From Mastigamoeba balamuthi (Eukaryota > Evosea > Mastigamoebida > Mastigamoebidae), in contig CACRSC010000010.1 of the NCBI GenBank assembly GCA_902651635.1, positions 1,460,086 to 1,524,085 on the forward strand: 64,000 nucleotides of DNA, read 5' to 3'. The translations under genes were made by a program, and so were the position numbers. The first letter of the stretch is position 1, and each line of letters begins with the position of its first letter. Positions 43,951 to 54,799 of this stretch are shown here, piece by piece. The notes beneath the pieces are model-generated. The model was given only the letters and a program-made list of their open reading frames with translations, ran no database searches and was not told the origin of the DNA.

Positions 43951-46715
43951 ATGGCCGCAGCAGAGCTCGGCGACGCACGCGGTGTCCTTCTGGCAGTGGT
44001 GGCCCTGGCCGTGGCCTGCACGACGTGCGCCCGTGCGCAGGGGCCGTCCTCGTTGGGAGCGGGCGAGTCGTGCTCGGGTCCCGACACCGATTACTACGAC
44101 TCGGCATCGTCCGCCATCAAGTTCCTCCCGCCGGCGCCAGGGTGCACGCCGGGTGCCCCAGGTGTGCCCTCCACAGCACTCTCTCCCGTCACGCCTGTCT
44201 CCCCACCAGCCCCGAGACGAGACGAGACTCCGGGACGACGCCCGTGGGAACTATTTCTGGGGTGTTTGGGGGCGAATTTCGAATTGGAATGGGGACCTCC
44301 ACGGCGCCGGTTGACGCCTCGCTGCGTGGCAGATGACGCCGGAGGCTCGGTCGAGGTGGTGGAGATGTTCACGCCGCGCTCGCTGCCGTGGAACTACACG
44401 ACGGTCCGTCCAGCCACCGTCCAACCACTTTTTTCTTCTCGACACCTACTATTGGCATTTGCCTCCCTGGGAAGCGAAATCACTCATAAAACGCCTCAAA
44501 TTCGCACCGCCGCAGATATGCTGGAAGTCCCTATTCGGTGAGCAGGGATCCATCCGCATGGGGGACCCCGTCAACGCGTTCGTCGTGGCGTACGAGGAGA
44601 CCAACGGCAGGCCAGGCCGCCAGCTGCTGAGGCAGGCCGCAGCCCTGCAGGCCATCGTGCAGCCGTCCTGGCCAAGCCGCAGGGACAGCGCAGCAGGCGC
44701 CACGCCGAGGGTCCCCCAGAGGTGGTACTCGGTCAAGATCGAGCTGCTCGCAACGTCTCCTCGCCTGTTCATCGGCGTCGTGCTGGTGGGGACCTGCACA
44801 CGGAGGACATCGTTCTTCACGTCGATGTTCCAGACGCGGTCGCGTGCTGCGGCGTGGAGGCTCCCGGGTAGCACCGCCTGGAACACGTTCAGCGGGGACT
44901 GGAAGACGGACAACGTCACGAGCGTTCTGGTCCGTGCCAGGGGCAAGGCGTCAGAGGCTGTCCCCGCTGGCTGGCTGTGCGAGGCCCGTCTGTACAACAA
45001 CGGCGTCTGCAACTGCAAGTGCGGCATATGGGATCCCGACTGCGGAATATCGCCCATCTCCCCGGACTGCGACGTGTCCATCAACAAGATCTGCAACGCG
45101 TCTGGCCTGTGCGAAGGTACTCGGAGGCTTGGTGATGATGAAGTCCATTAACCAACTACGCCAGGTATCAAGTGGGACACGACGATCCCCGAGTGCGAGC
45201 TGGACTCGTATGGAACCGGGGATGGCTGCCAATGCGGCTGCGGCCCCTCTCTGGACCCCGACTGTCGCGATCCAACCGTGGCAGGGCACTGGTTCCCGCG
45301 TGCACTGCACTGCCCGCAGAAGGTGGCCAAGTGCGGCGACCACGGCGAGTGCGTCGAGGCGTGGCCTGACGACGCGTGCCCCGCCAGCGCCTTCGGCAGC
45401 AAGGCAATCTGCGACTGCTCGTGCCAGTCGGGGGGCGTCGCCGACCCGGACTGCCTGAGCCTGAACACGTCGACGTGCGGGGACTCCGCGCATTGCACTC
45501 TTGGCGCGTGCAGGTCGTACCCGCAGGCCTGGACCTGCTCTCCAGACAACTACGGCACCAACGACGGATGCCACTGCAACTGCGGGATCCCAGACCCTGG
45601 TGCTGTCCCCATAGCTCCTTTGTCGCCTTCCACTGACTGCGGGCACAGACTGCGGGCCGCAGGGGAGCTCCAGCCCGATCGGGTGCGCGTCCGGGGGGAC
45701 ATACCTGCAGGGCTCGCTCTGGAGCTGTAATGCGGCGGGCAGGTGCGTCACATGGGACTGCGGCAACGGTGTCCTGGAGACCTCGGTCTTTGAGGAATGC
45801 GACAACGGGACTGGCTGCAAGTCGTGCAGGTGCGCAAGTGGTTGGATTCCCACTACTCCTCTGAGCGTCAACTGCATTCCCGGTTCGCCAAACCCCCATG
45901 TTGTTTCCTCCTGACTCAGGGACCACAGAGTGCGGAGACGGCAGGGTGGTCAAGGGAGAGGAGTGTGACAGCGGGCCATTCTGCGACGGCTGTAAGTGTG
46001 TTGCTGGCCATCAGCCCCTCTCGCCTCCGGAGAGATTCTGCTCGGGCTGTGGCAACGGCCGGCTCGAGGTCGACGAGGTATGCGACGGTGGCGAGGGCTG
46101 CTCGTCGTCGTGCCAGTGCGTCCAGGGCTACGAGCCCACGCAGCCGCTGACCATCGGCTGTCTGGTCACAGTGATCAACAAGACTCACGGAACCAAAGTT
46201 GAATACGTGGCGGTCTACGTGGCAGCCCCGGTGGGAGGGGTGGCCATCGTGGCCGTCAGCGGGCTCGTAGTGGCAGGCCTGCTGGTCTTCAAGAAGCGCA
46301 ACAGGCAGGCGCCCAACCTCCCTGTCGACCTCAACAGCATCGAGTTCATCCCGGCGAGCATCACGGGCACTGTGGACTTGGAAACGCCCCCCGACAACGC
46401 CAGTCCCTCGATCTGCTCGGCGCTACCGCTGCCCTTCGTCGGTGAGCGCTCGGCAGAAGTTGTCCTCGTTTGCCTAACGAGTCAATGCGTCTGTTAGGCC
46501 TGTCCAGCGACGGCAGCAGCGGGCATGTGGTCAGGCAGAACTCGTCGACAGGCTCGGACCTCTCCAACGTCATTGTTCCCAGCCAGGTGAGCTCGTGCCT
46601 CAGCGTGCCGCCTCCTCCGGGGCAGGGGCCCACCGCCACGCCCCTGAGCCTCTCTCTACAGTCCTCCGAGGCAGCATCAGCACACTCAGCTGTGCCTGTG
46701 GCAACGGTGAAGTAG
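43951..46715 (+). CDS. Cysteine-rich type I membrane protein with DUF4215-like repeats
   Basis: Seven exons close in phase to 2,262 nt (753 aa): 43,951-44,161, 44,333-44,403, 44,546-45,116, 45,165-45,599, 45,649-45,882, 45,920-46,441 and 46,498-46,715. A signal peptide lies at residues 10-31 (GVLLAVVALAVACTTCA). The ectodomain carries repeats of the form CxCxCGxxDPDC (CNCKCGIWDPDC, CQCGCGPSLDPDC, CHCNCGIPDPG). Two modules like the myxococcal/DUF4215 Cys-rich repeat follow (CGDGRVVKGEECDSG, CGNGRLEVDEVCDGG), after a third, weaker one (CGNGVLETSVFEECDNG). One TM segment (VAAPVGGVAIVAVSGLVVAG), a basic KKRN stop and a Ser/Pro-rich cytoplasmic tail of about 150 residues complete it. This suggests a cell-surface receptor or adhesion protein; the ligand is unknown. 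It is divergent from the 668-aa gene across a 272-nt shared upstream region. Confidence 0.85.
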
Positions 46716-46854
46716 GCCAGAACGATGTCCAGCATACACACAGAACTCAATGGGCTCACTGCATAGACACAACACTTCCCAGATTTCATTTGGGTTGCCC
46801 GTTGGCCTGCTGTGTTTTGGAACGGCATAATGTTGTGGTTCGTTCGCCCCTCGG

Positions 46855-47778
46855 TTAGTCGAAAGTCACGTCGTGGGCAGTGTCCATCGCTGCAGAGGTC
46901 GTCCTGCGGCTCTTGGTGAAGGTCGGTGGAGCAGGGTCGGTGTTGGCCTTCTCCACGAACTCCCTTGCCGCAATGCATGCCTCAGCAAGCTCCTTCTTGT
47001 TCCTTTCCTCGAGCATGTCGAGCTCAGCACGCCAGTCGGGCTGGTCGCCAAAGACCTTACTCTCGACCATCCTGCCGGACTCCAGTTCCTCTTTTCCTTC
47101 GTCGCCATGCCCTTGAACGCACTGGTTCTCCTCGTCGACATGAAGGACGAGAACTCGCCTGCCGCCATGCACACTCAGAAACCTCGTGTGCGCAGATGGT
47201 CACCCAGTCGAGCAGTGTGCGGGGCTTCCGGGAGAGTAGAACAGTGAGAGGTGCTTGTCGTTGATGTACTCAGTATCAATACCAACAAGCCCTCTCAGTA
47301 CGTCTTCCGTCTCGATGTACGTCACGCTGCAGTCAGGGCGGAAGCTGGCGGGATCGGAAAACGAGCTCCCCGTCACTCGCGCTGCGATTGTCGTCCATGA
47401 GCGGATGAACCTCGGGCGTGAGAGAACCGCACTTTCGAAGTCCGGGGCCCAGCTTCGTGGTGGGTTAGTATGTCCTCGTGGATGCCCTTTGCGAGCGTGA
47501 TGCTGCATAACCGGCTGTAGATGACCCCGAGCGCTGCCGTTGCCAGCTCGCTGAGGTGAGGGAAATCTTGGAGAAATCAATTGTTCTGACGAAGCTGAAC
47601 AAGCGCGGGAGAGATGGTGGATGGGCGCCAGAGGATCGGTCAGGTCTTTGAGGCGAGCAGATACTCCTGTAGGGAGCAAGAGCAGCTGCTGCCTGTACTT
47701 CTCCATGTCCGCGTAGCCCCAAATTCCCGCACCAAAGCTCTCAAAAAGAAATGTGTCAGGATTTTCTGGGAGATTCAC
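46855..47778 (-). CDS. Hypothetical protein, exon structure only partly resolved
   Basis: The likely start is MNLPENPDTFLFESFGAG at 47,778. One intron is well supported (GTCAGA...CCTCAG, near 47,550-47,590) and joins to ELATAALGVIYSRLC. Further coding segments contain VTYIETEDVLRGLVG with EYINDKHLSLFY, and a C-terminal exon with VFGDQPDWRAELDMLEERN that ends at 46,855 in a Lys/Glu-rich helix. The junctions between these parts are not closed. No family recognised. Confidence 0.5.
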
Positions 47779-48410
47779 ATCGATATTCTATTATGTATCA
47801 CCGCTTCGTGCTACGTGGCCCTTCTCGTTCAGTGCAATATTGTCTGTGCCAACTGAGGAGCGGATTTGAATTCGAATAAAACCAGTTTGTGAGGGTTTTT
47901 TTTTCTATTTTTGTTTTGCCTTGTCGTGGCTTGTGCGGCCGCACTCCCAATCCCATAGAGGTTCTTAGCATCTCTATTAGAAGAATAGTACGCATATCAT
48001 GTGTGGGCTCGGACACGGCACAGCAGCACCGCAGGGCCCTGTGGAGAAATAGTGCCGGTAGTGTGCGATTTGTTATGACGTTGCCGTTCGAACACCGACG
48101 GGGGCGGGCCCACCAGATATCTTCCAGGAGGAGCGCACTGTTGGAACAGGCGGCCGGCGAGCGAGCGGCCCCGGAGGCCTCTCGCGAGGAGAAGCCGATC
48201 AGCCTACAGGCACGCGCAGTCCCCGGGGAGCCTCCGAGACTCGCAAGTCAGCCCGAGCGGCGGTGTGGCCGTTGTTGTGGAAATCCACGCGGTGACGTGT
48301 CGGTGACTGGGCATTCACTGGGACCCTCAAAATCCGTTCCCTGCAGCTCGCCATTTTCACAACAACGAACTGTTTGCCCACACCGCCAGAGCAGAGAGCC
48401 GCACGAGCCA
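47779..48410. other. Divergent spacer upstream of START gene 1
   Basis: About 630 nt. The last ~50 nt before the START ATG (tttgcccacaccgccagagc...) are nearly identical to the region upstream of the second START gene at 62,889-62,940. The rest shows no supported gene. Confidence 0.55.
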
Positions 48411-49351
48411 ATGGCCGACCAGTCTGTCATCGCCGAGGCGCCCACCCCCAAGACCCCCGAGGACTACAACAAGGCCGTCGACGACCTCCTCGCCTGGGCC
48501 AAGTCCACCGAGGCCCTCGACCCCCACTGGGTCCCCCTCAGCGTCTCCGGCGTCGTCGCGTACGCTCTCCCCACACTCTGGCCGCTTGTGGATGCGCCTG
48601 TGTGGGTGTGGTGTGTGTGCCTGACTGGGCTGCTGCGCTGGGCAGGCACGAGCGGGAGGGCTCCAACAACCCGTTCGTGAGGGCCGAGGTCACCATCAAC
48701 AAGCCCGCTGCCGCAGTCTCGGCCTACCTGCGCACCTGCGACGAGGCTGAGCGCCGGAAGCTCGAGTCCGATCTGGCCTTTGTACGTTGCCTCCACCCCC
48801 TCTTTCCTCCTCCCTGCCCTCACGCCCTCCACTCGTGGCTCTGCTGGCAACACAGTTCAAGACGTTCCCTGTCGAGGGGACCGCGGCGGAGCGCGACATC
48901 AAGCTGCACCACGAGCGTGTGAAGCTGCCCTGGCCCGTGTCGCCCAGGGAGACCTTCACTGTCAACGGCGTCGTCCGTGCGTGACCCCCCCTCCCTGGCG
49001 GTACAGTCTGGCACTGACGGCCAGTCTTGCGAGAGCAGAGGAGGGCAACAAGACGTACGTCCTGTCGGGCTCTGTCAACGACACGCAGAGGGCCCCCCAC
49101 GACAAGAGCGCTGTCCGCAGCTTCGTCAAGACCGCCTCCATCCTCACAGCCGACGGCGACGCCACCCACGTCGTCCGCCTGGTCCTCATCGGTGAGCCGC
49201 CCTCCTCCCCCCCCACCGCCCTCTGGCTCACTGGACTGACTCGGATGGCCCGTCAGACCCCAAGGGCAGCATCCCCAACATGCTCGTCAACAAGAAGAAG
49301 GGCGAGAACGCCAGCCGCGTCCTCCACCTCAAGAAGCTGCTCGAGAAGTAA
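48411..49351 (+). CDS. START-domain lipid-transfer-like protein, copy 1
   Basis: Five exons, 48,411-48,559, 48,646-48,781, 48,856-48,976, 49,039-49,191 and 49,257-49,351, sum to 654 nt (217 aa). The whole protein is a minimal START fold: an N-terminal helix (EDYNKAVDDLLAWAKS), VRAEVTINKP, DIKLHHERVKLPWPVSPR, a charged VRSFVKTAS strand and the C-terminal DPKGSIPNMLVNKKKG before a terminal helix. START domains bind a single lipid or sterol in a closed cavity. There is no signal peptide or TM segment, so it is probably cytosolic. It has an inverted paralogue at 61,926-62,888 with exactly the same exon lengths (149, 136, 121, 153, 95). Confidence 0.85.
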
Positions 49352-49369
49352 GGGAGCGTGAGACTGTGA

Positions 49370-49990
49370 GGTCCGCGTGCTGGTCGAGGGCCCTCTTCAC
49401 TCTTCAGAGACCCGTTGCCGGATCCCTCCTGCAATTGGATTGCCTGTTGTTGCAATACAAAAGCCAACTGAAGAGTGATACCTCCTGAACTGCAGCCCTC
49501 GGAATACTACTCATAGGGGAGCGGTTTGCTACCGGAATGATATCTACTGCGGGAAAAGGACAATTCAACTGAATATTCAGATTATTCCCAACATGGCGAC
49601 GCTGATGGGATGGCGGCGGGGAATACGACTCAACGCCCAGAGTGTTCGTGAAAAGCTGTTGAGGGACCGACCAGTCGCGGGGCATTCACCCGCCGAGGGC
49701 CGAGGAGAAGGTGGGGCGCTGAGGAGTTCCGCAGGGCCGTTGAGTCGTGGTCGCCGAGGAGTGGCAGGCGAAGCACTGCGAGTCCGACGACGACCGCTTC
49801 CACGACCTGCAGCTCCGAGCCCTCGTCGCTCGCGGGCCTGTGAGGTCCGTGTGCCAGTGGAGGGCAGTCACCGCCCCACAGTAACCCGTTGCCGTTTACC
49901 TCTTGCAATCGGATTGCCTGCTTGTAATACGAAAGCGTACTGAAGAGTGTTTGTCTCCTTGAACTGTAGACCTCGGATGCTACCGGAACC
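49370..49990 (+). repeat. Degenerate ~140-bp direct repeat pair downstream of START gene 1
   Basis: 49,370-49,510 and 49,848-49,985 share an ordered series: gtgaggtccgygtgc, cccgttgcc, gcaatyggattgcctg, aatacraaagc, actgaagagtg and cctcgga. Sequence between the copies has weak coding character (EEWQAKHCESDDDRFHDLQ in one frame) but no closed gene. It may be the relic of another tandem gene copy, or a small transposon with eroded ends. Confidence 0.55.
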
Positions 49991-50085
49991 GGTCGTCAGA
50001 CAGTCCGGGTTTTCATTTTATCGGGAAATCAACACCGAGATTTTGTGTCTCAGTCTTTTAAAATCTGCTGCATTGCACCCACCAC

Positions 50086-52629
50086 ATGCTCTGGCTCGAC
50101 GAGCACGACCAGCCCGCGACCGGAGGAGGACTCTTGGACGACCCCTTTGCGGGCGCCCCCGCCGATTCGGGCCACGATATCGTCGGTTTCGCGGAATCTG
50201 CTGCTGCTGCTGCTGCTGCTGCTACTGATGGAATATCATCGACGCCGCTGTTCGCCCTTGGGCAGCCCCCGCTGGCGCCGGCGGGGTCCTCTGCGGGCCC
50301 CATGGTGCTCCAGCAGCTCGAGTCGCCCGGCGCCCCGGAGGCGTCCGACTACAGCGGCCCGCCCACCTGCGCCGCGTCTGCCACGCAGGAATCGTCGCCC
50401 GCAGCCGTCTCGTCGCCGCAGCTGCGATGGTCTGCCTCCCCCCTGCGCGAATCGCTCGCCTCTCGCCCGCGCGCAACTGCCGTGCCGCGCCGATCGCTGT
50501 TTTTCCAGCAGATGGGACTTCGTGGAACAAATAGTGACACAATTTGGCTCTGCTGACCGTTTTCCCCTGTGCGGCTCTCTGTTGTGCGTGCGCGCCGTGC
50601 ACCAGTGCGCATTGCCAGGAGAGGCTCGACGACATGAAGGCCGCGGGGGCCACGATCCCGGAGCTGCAGTACTGCGCGGCGCTGTGGGACGCGGCGTGGT
50701 CATCGTCGGGGGTGTCGTGCTGGGGCGCGTGCTGCACGCGGCTCATGTGCGTCGAGCACGCGAGGCCGCTGCCGGGCTGCGACCAGACGGACCCGCCGAC
50801 GCACACGCCGGCGGTCTACACCTCCGCGTGGCTGTTGCAGCTCCCCGAGCTCAAGGCCGAGCCCGGAACAGGTACGGGGTTGCCTGTTTGTTTCCACTTT
50901 ACGTTTTGTGCTCTGCCATAAAGTGGCAGCGCTCTCGGCCTCCGGGCCGTTTTGAACGGGCGGAGAAGAGTGGGCATCTCCTACTTGGTCTGCCCTGTGT
51001 GGCGGGCATGTCGAGCAATGCATTGCAGCCCTCTGTTGGCAGCTGTCGTGGTTTCCTAGTTTTTGTTCATTTTTTCGAAGTCCAACTGCTCATCACCTCT
51101 ACGTGCTCCGTGTAGCCCGCAAGCGCGCGAGGACAACAGTCGCAGTTGCGAGCACCTCCCCTGGTCCGTGCGCCGAGTGCCAGAATCGCGTGAGACAGCT
51201 CGCTTGTTCGGAGTTCATGGCGACCCCCGACGTGCAGGCCCGCATCGTGGACGTCTACGCTGCGTGCGGGACAGCGTGCCAGGGCTTCTGCACCGCGACG
51301 CACTGCTGCAAGGTGCACGTGCTGCCCGCGGTCGTCGGCAAGGAGGCCGGAGCCGGCGGCCACACGACCAAGTTCCACTGCCCGATTCCGCACAACCCGC
51401 TGCAGCGCGGGCGCCACCACGAGTTCTTCTGCTACTACTGCGCCGACCCCACGTGCTGCAACGGCAGGTGGTTCTCGCGCGAGGAGACGCACCGCAGGTC
51501 GCGCAGGGCCAAGGCCGTCGCCAAGTCGTCGAGCGACACGGTCGCGCCCAACGCGGGGGAGAACAGCGTCGCCGCGACGCCCGGGAGCTGGCTGACGTCG
51601 TTTGTGCGGCAGCTGATGCCCAAGAAGGCCCCAGAGGACAGGGACGTAGAGCAGCCCCTGATGACAGCCGCCCGCGAGGACGACGACAGGCAGCCGGAGA
51701 TCTCCGACTCCGAGTCGGGCAGCGGCAGCGAAGACGACGACGACGACGGCAGCAGTTCCCGCGAGATCCCCGAGGTCCTCGAAGTCGGGCGCAGAGATTC
51801 GCTCGGCTCGCGCGACGGCGACGACGAGGTGCCGCCCTCGCCGCCGTCAGAGGGCCCCAAGGGTCAGCCCCCTGTGATGCTCCTGCCCCGCCAGAAGCTC
51901 CGCGAGCCCTCGGCGCCGCCCAAGTCGCTCAAGCCCAAGAGCGACAGGAAGAAGCAGCACGAGGCAGCCAAGGCGCTGCCGACCAGACTGCCAGCCCCCG
52001 TGCCCGTGCAGTCTGTCGTGCCGCAGCCCATGGTGGTGCACGTCAACGAGCAGGGGCAGGCCTACATGGTCCCCCAGGCCGCCTCCGTCCCTCGGAGCCC
52101 CATCGCCAGCCTCACAGGGGCCCCGCAGCAGCAGCAGCCCAGCAGCGCCCCGGGGAGGCAGAGCCGCTCGGGCCCGCTCGGTGGCCGGTACAAGTTCGTC
52201 GTCGCCGCGCTGGCCGCTGTGGTGCTCGTGCTCGCCGTGGCGCTGGCCGTCGTGGCCTCGAGCAAGTCGTCCAAGTCTCCGCGCTCTCCGGACGGCGTGC
52301 TTCCGTCGGGCGTCGGCGGGGCGTACATGTGCCCGCTGCTCAACGCCGTCTACGCGCAGGACCAGTCGAGCACGCCCTGCGTCAAGTGCAGGGCGACGAC
52401 GGCCTCGAACACGACCTACACGTGCTCCAAGACGATCGACGACACTGGGGGCTCGTACACGTTCGCGCTGGCCATAGACCTGCTGGGCCAGTGGGACCTC
52501 AGGGTCACGCCGCCGTTCGTGACGCCCGTGCACCGCACGGGCACCAGCGGCACCGAGCTGCCGCTGCTGTTCACCGGCACCACCGGCACGGGGAGATCAT
52601 ACACGGTCTCGTTCTTTGCGAGCAAGTAG
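50086..52629 (+). CDS. Single-pass membrane protein with Cys/His-rich (zinc-finger-like) N-terminal region
   Basis: Three exons, 50,086-50,429, 50,606-50,871 and 51,116-52,629, close in phase to 2,124 nt (707 aa). The first junction completes a CAHCQERLDDM motif. Cysteine pairs follow (CWGACCTRLMC, CAECQNRV, CGTACQGFC, CNGRWF) together with two His-containing stretches, resembling a zinc-binding region of about 200 residues, but I cannot name the family. An acidic/Ser-rich linker (SESGSGSEDDDDD) and a Pro/Gln-rich part lead to one TM segment (FVVAALAAVVLVLAVALAVVA) near residue 560. A C-terminal domain with four spaced cysteines (YMCPLLNAVY, CVKCRA) would be luminal or extracellular. A poly-Ala run encoded by (GCT)n lies near 50,200. 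Confidence 0.8.
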
Positions 52630-52819
52630 TAGGCGGCACACTCCGGAACTCACCACCGAACAATGTAGTTATGCTTCTTTCACGGCCACATTCATCTTCC
52701 CGAGATATTGCATCCAACAATCAGGAATTGCGTGACGAGACGATACTGGAGAGTATCTTGATGATTGATGATTGTGCAACACTGGGAATTGCCGGCAGGG
52801 CCACCGGGGGGACAGTCGC

Positions 52820-53178
52820 TCACGGCGCACGCACGAGCGCATCGGTCTCCTTGTACTTCCACTCCTTAGTCGCCTTGTCGTGATACACAACGCGACCGTT
52901 CTCGGCCTCGAATGCGTAGCCCCCGTTGTCCGCGGACACCTGTTGGCGCGCAGCAGTATTTTTTTACACGGGGGTCAACGCGGAATAAATCGCAAATTGA
53001 ATTGTGAATTGAATCGGAGGTGAACTCAGTGCACCATGCGGACGCGGACGCGCTCGCCCGTGGGCTGCCTGACAGTGCGGAAGTCGCTGTTCTTGGCGGG
53101 CTCCGGGGACCCGCCGCAGGCGACGGCGATGGCGACGAGCGCCACCGCGGCAAAGACAACCACGCGCATATCCACCAT
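52820..53178 (-). CDS. Small secreted protein (87 aa), two exons
   Basis: Exons 53,035-53,178 and 52,820-52,939 (264 nt including stop) are joined by a 95-nt intron (GTGCAC...CCAACAG, phase 0). The N-terminus is a strong signal peptide (MRVVVFAAVALVAIAVACGG; start at 53,178 or 53,169). The remaining ~60 residues contain GYAFEAENGRVVYHDK and KEWKYKET, which looks like a small beta sheet. No relative recognised. It is too short and too split to be found by simple ORF calling. Confidence 0.65.
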
Positions 53179-53397
53179 CTCCGTGAGTATCTTATGTGTG
53201 TGACGCGCCCCGGAAAGATCCGAGCATCTTTTCTACGAGAAATCTGGAAGTATGTTTGGCGGCCATGCGTCACGTGGATTTGGAATACAGAAGGTCTATT
53301 ACTTTCCTTAGGTGCCCGCTCATGGGCACCGATCAAAATCTTAGGGCAGAGTACCACATTCCGCCCTGTGCGATTAAAACGAGAGGTCCGGGAAGCA

Positions 53398-54408
53398 TCA
53401 GAGCATGATGCAGCAGCCGTCCCTGTCGTCCTGCTCCTCGTCGCTGGTCAGCCCCAGCCCGCTGTCGTAGGCCACGCGCCCCTTCTTCCTGCGCTCGTGC
53501 TCCCGCTTCTTCTGCTTCTGCTGCCTCTTGGGCGGCAGCAGCCGCTGGCTCTGCGCCACGTAGTCGTCGATGACGTAGCCGCCCAGATTCTCGGCGCCCA
53601 GGCTCAGCTTTGTGACGACGGCCGAGGAGCTCGCCTGCGCCTTGAGCCTCTGCAGCGCGAAGCACGCGGCCTCCTGGCCCGTCTGGCACCCGCCCGCGAC
53701 GGCCGCTCTCTGCGGCCCCGGGCTCCTCGGCGACGCCACGCGCACGAGCGCCTCCAGCATCGCCCTCCGCATGGCGTCGGCCGTGACGTCGGCCCTGCGG
53801 ACGGCAGTTTCTAGAATTGCGACCACGTCACGCAGGGCTTCGTTGCCCGGCTCGCTGGCCGCGCCCAGCTCGGCGACCTTGGCGCGCTCCTCGGCGGCGT
53901 CGCGGGCCTCGACCGCGTCGAGGAGGTCCGCGCGCGTCTGCTCGTGCGCCGCGCGCTCCTTGGCCAGCAGCTCCGACGCCGACGACGCGGCCATCTCCTG
54001 CTCGCGCATCGCGGCCCTCGTCGCCCTGTGCGCCCTGCGCTCGGCCTCGAGCTCCGCCTCGAGCTCTCTCGCCTTGGCGAGCAGCGCGGCAGCCTCGGAG
54101 GACCCACCCGCAGGCGACGACTGAGCGCCGCAGTGCTTGAGCGGGGCGCTGGGGTGGAGGTGGGGCTCGGGGTCCGCGGGGGCCGGGGCGACGGCGATGG
54201 TGGGCGCGCTGGGGCCGCTGCAGCTCACGGGGGCCGGGGCAGCGGGGGACGAGGGGGCACGCCAGATGCCGGGCGCGGTGCTCGAGGCCGAGGGGCAGAG
54301 GAGCGTCGGGTCCACGAACGAGCACTCGATGGCCGCGCTGCGCTGGGGCACGACCAGCGCGGCGCTGTGCTCGAGGAACGCGCCAAGCGAGACGCCGTCT
54401 GCCGACAT
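53398..54408 (-). CDS. Coiled-coil protein with C-terminal CaaX prenylation motif
   Basis: A single exon of 336 aa. An N-terminal Pro/Ala-rich region is followed by a long heptad-rich helix (about residues 110-200, with KARELEAELEAERRAHRA and DLLDAVEARDAAEER). A basic region (PPKRQQKQKKREHERRKKG) leads to an acidic stretch and the terminus CCIML. CIML fits a CaaX box; X = Leu favours geranylgeranylation. The polybasic-plus-prenyl arrangement predicts membrane attachment on the cytosolic side. No GTPase or other catalytic domain is visible. It shares a 391-nt divergent upstream region with the next gene. Confidence 0.8.
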   Translation of the reverse strand: MSADGVSLGAFLEHSAALVVPQRSAAIECSFVDPTLLCPSASSTAPGIWRAPSSPAAPAPVSCSGPSAPTIAVAPAPADPEPHLHPSAPLKHCGAQSSPAGGSSEAAALLAKARELEAELEAERRAHRATRAAMREQEMAASSASELLAKERAAHEQTRADLLDAVEARDAAEERAKVAELGAASEPGNEALRDVVAILETAVRRADVTADAMRRAMLEALVRVASPRSPGPQRAAVAGGCQTGQEAACFALQRLKAQASSSAVVTKLSLGAENLGGYVIDDYVAQSQRLLPPKRQQKQKKREHERRKKGRVAYDSGLGLTSDEEQDDRDGCCIML

Positions 54409-54799
54409 TTTGAGACGTCCAGGGGCTGGTGGGAGAGGGAGTGCGGCAAGGCGAGGCGAGCGGGGTCCCCGGCAGAGGGTTACTCTATTTTTGTGTCTGG
54501 GGTGGTGTGGGTTCGGCCGGGTGGTGGGTGTGGGGTGTGGCATCTCGCAGGGCACGAAGTGAGACCACCATTCGTGATTTTTCGCGGTGTGGGCCTGCGG
54601 AGTGTGGGAAAGAAATATCACCGGAAAAAGGAAAAGCCCGAGAAGCTGGGAAGCAGATGTGGCGCGCATCGGCCGTCTCCGCCATCAGGCCCCGCCTTCC
54701 GGCCCGGATTCAGATCTGCTGTGCCCCTTGAGGTCTTTTCTCCGACACTGGAATTCCGATGTCCAGATATTCCACATCCAGAAGATTCACAAGATTCTC

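Noticed and set aside
49593-49943. 116-codon plus-strand protein
   Set aside because: It runs through a diverged direct repeat and lacks protein-like composition; the repeat explains the region better.
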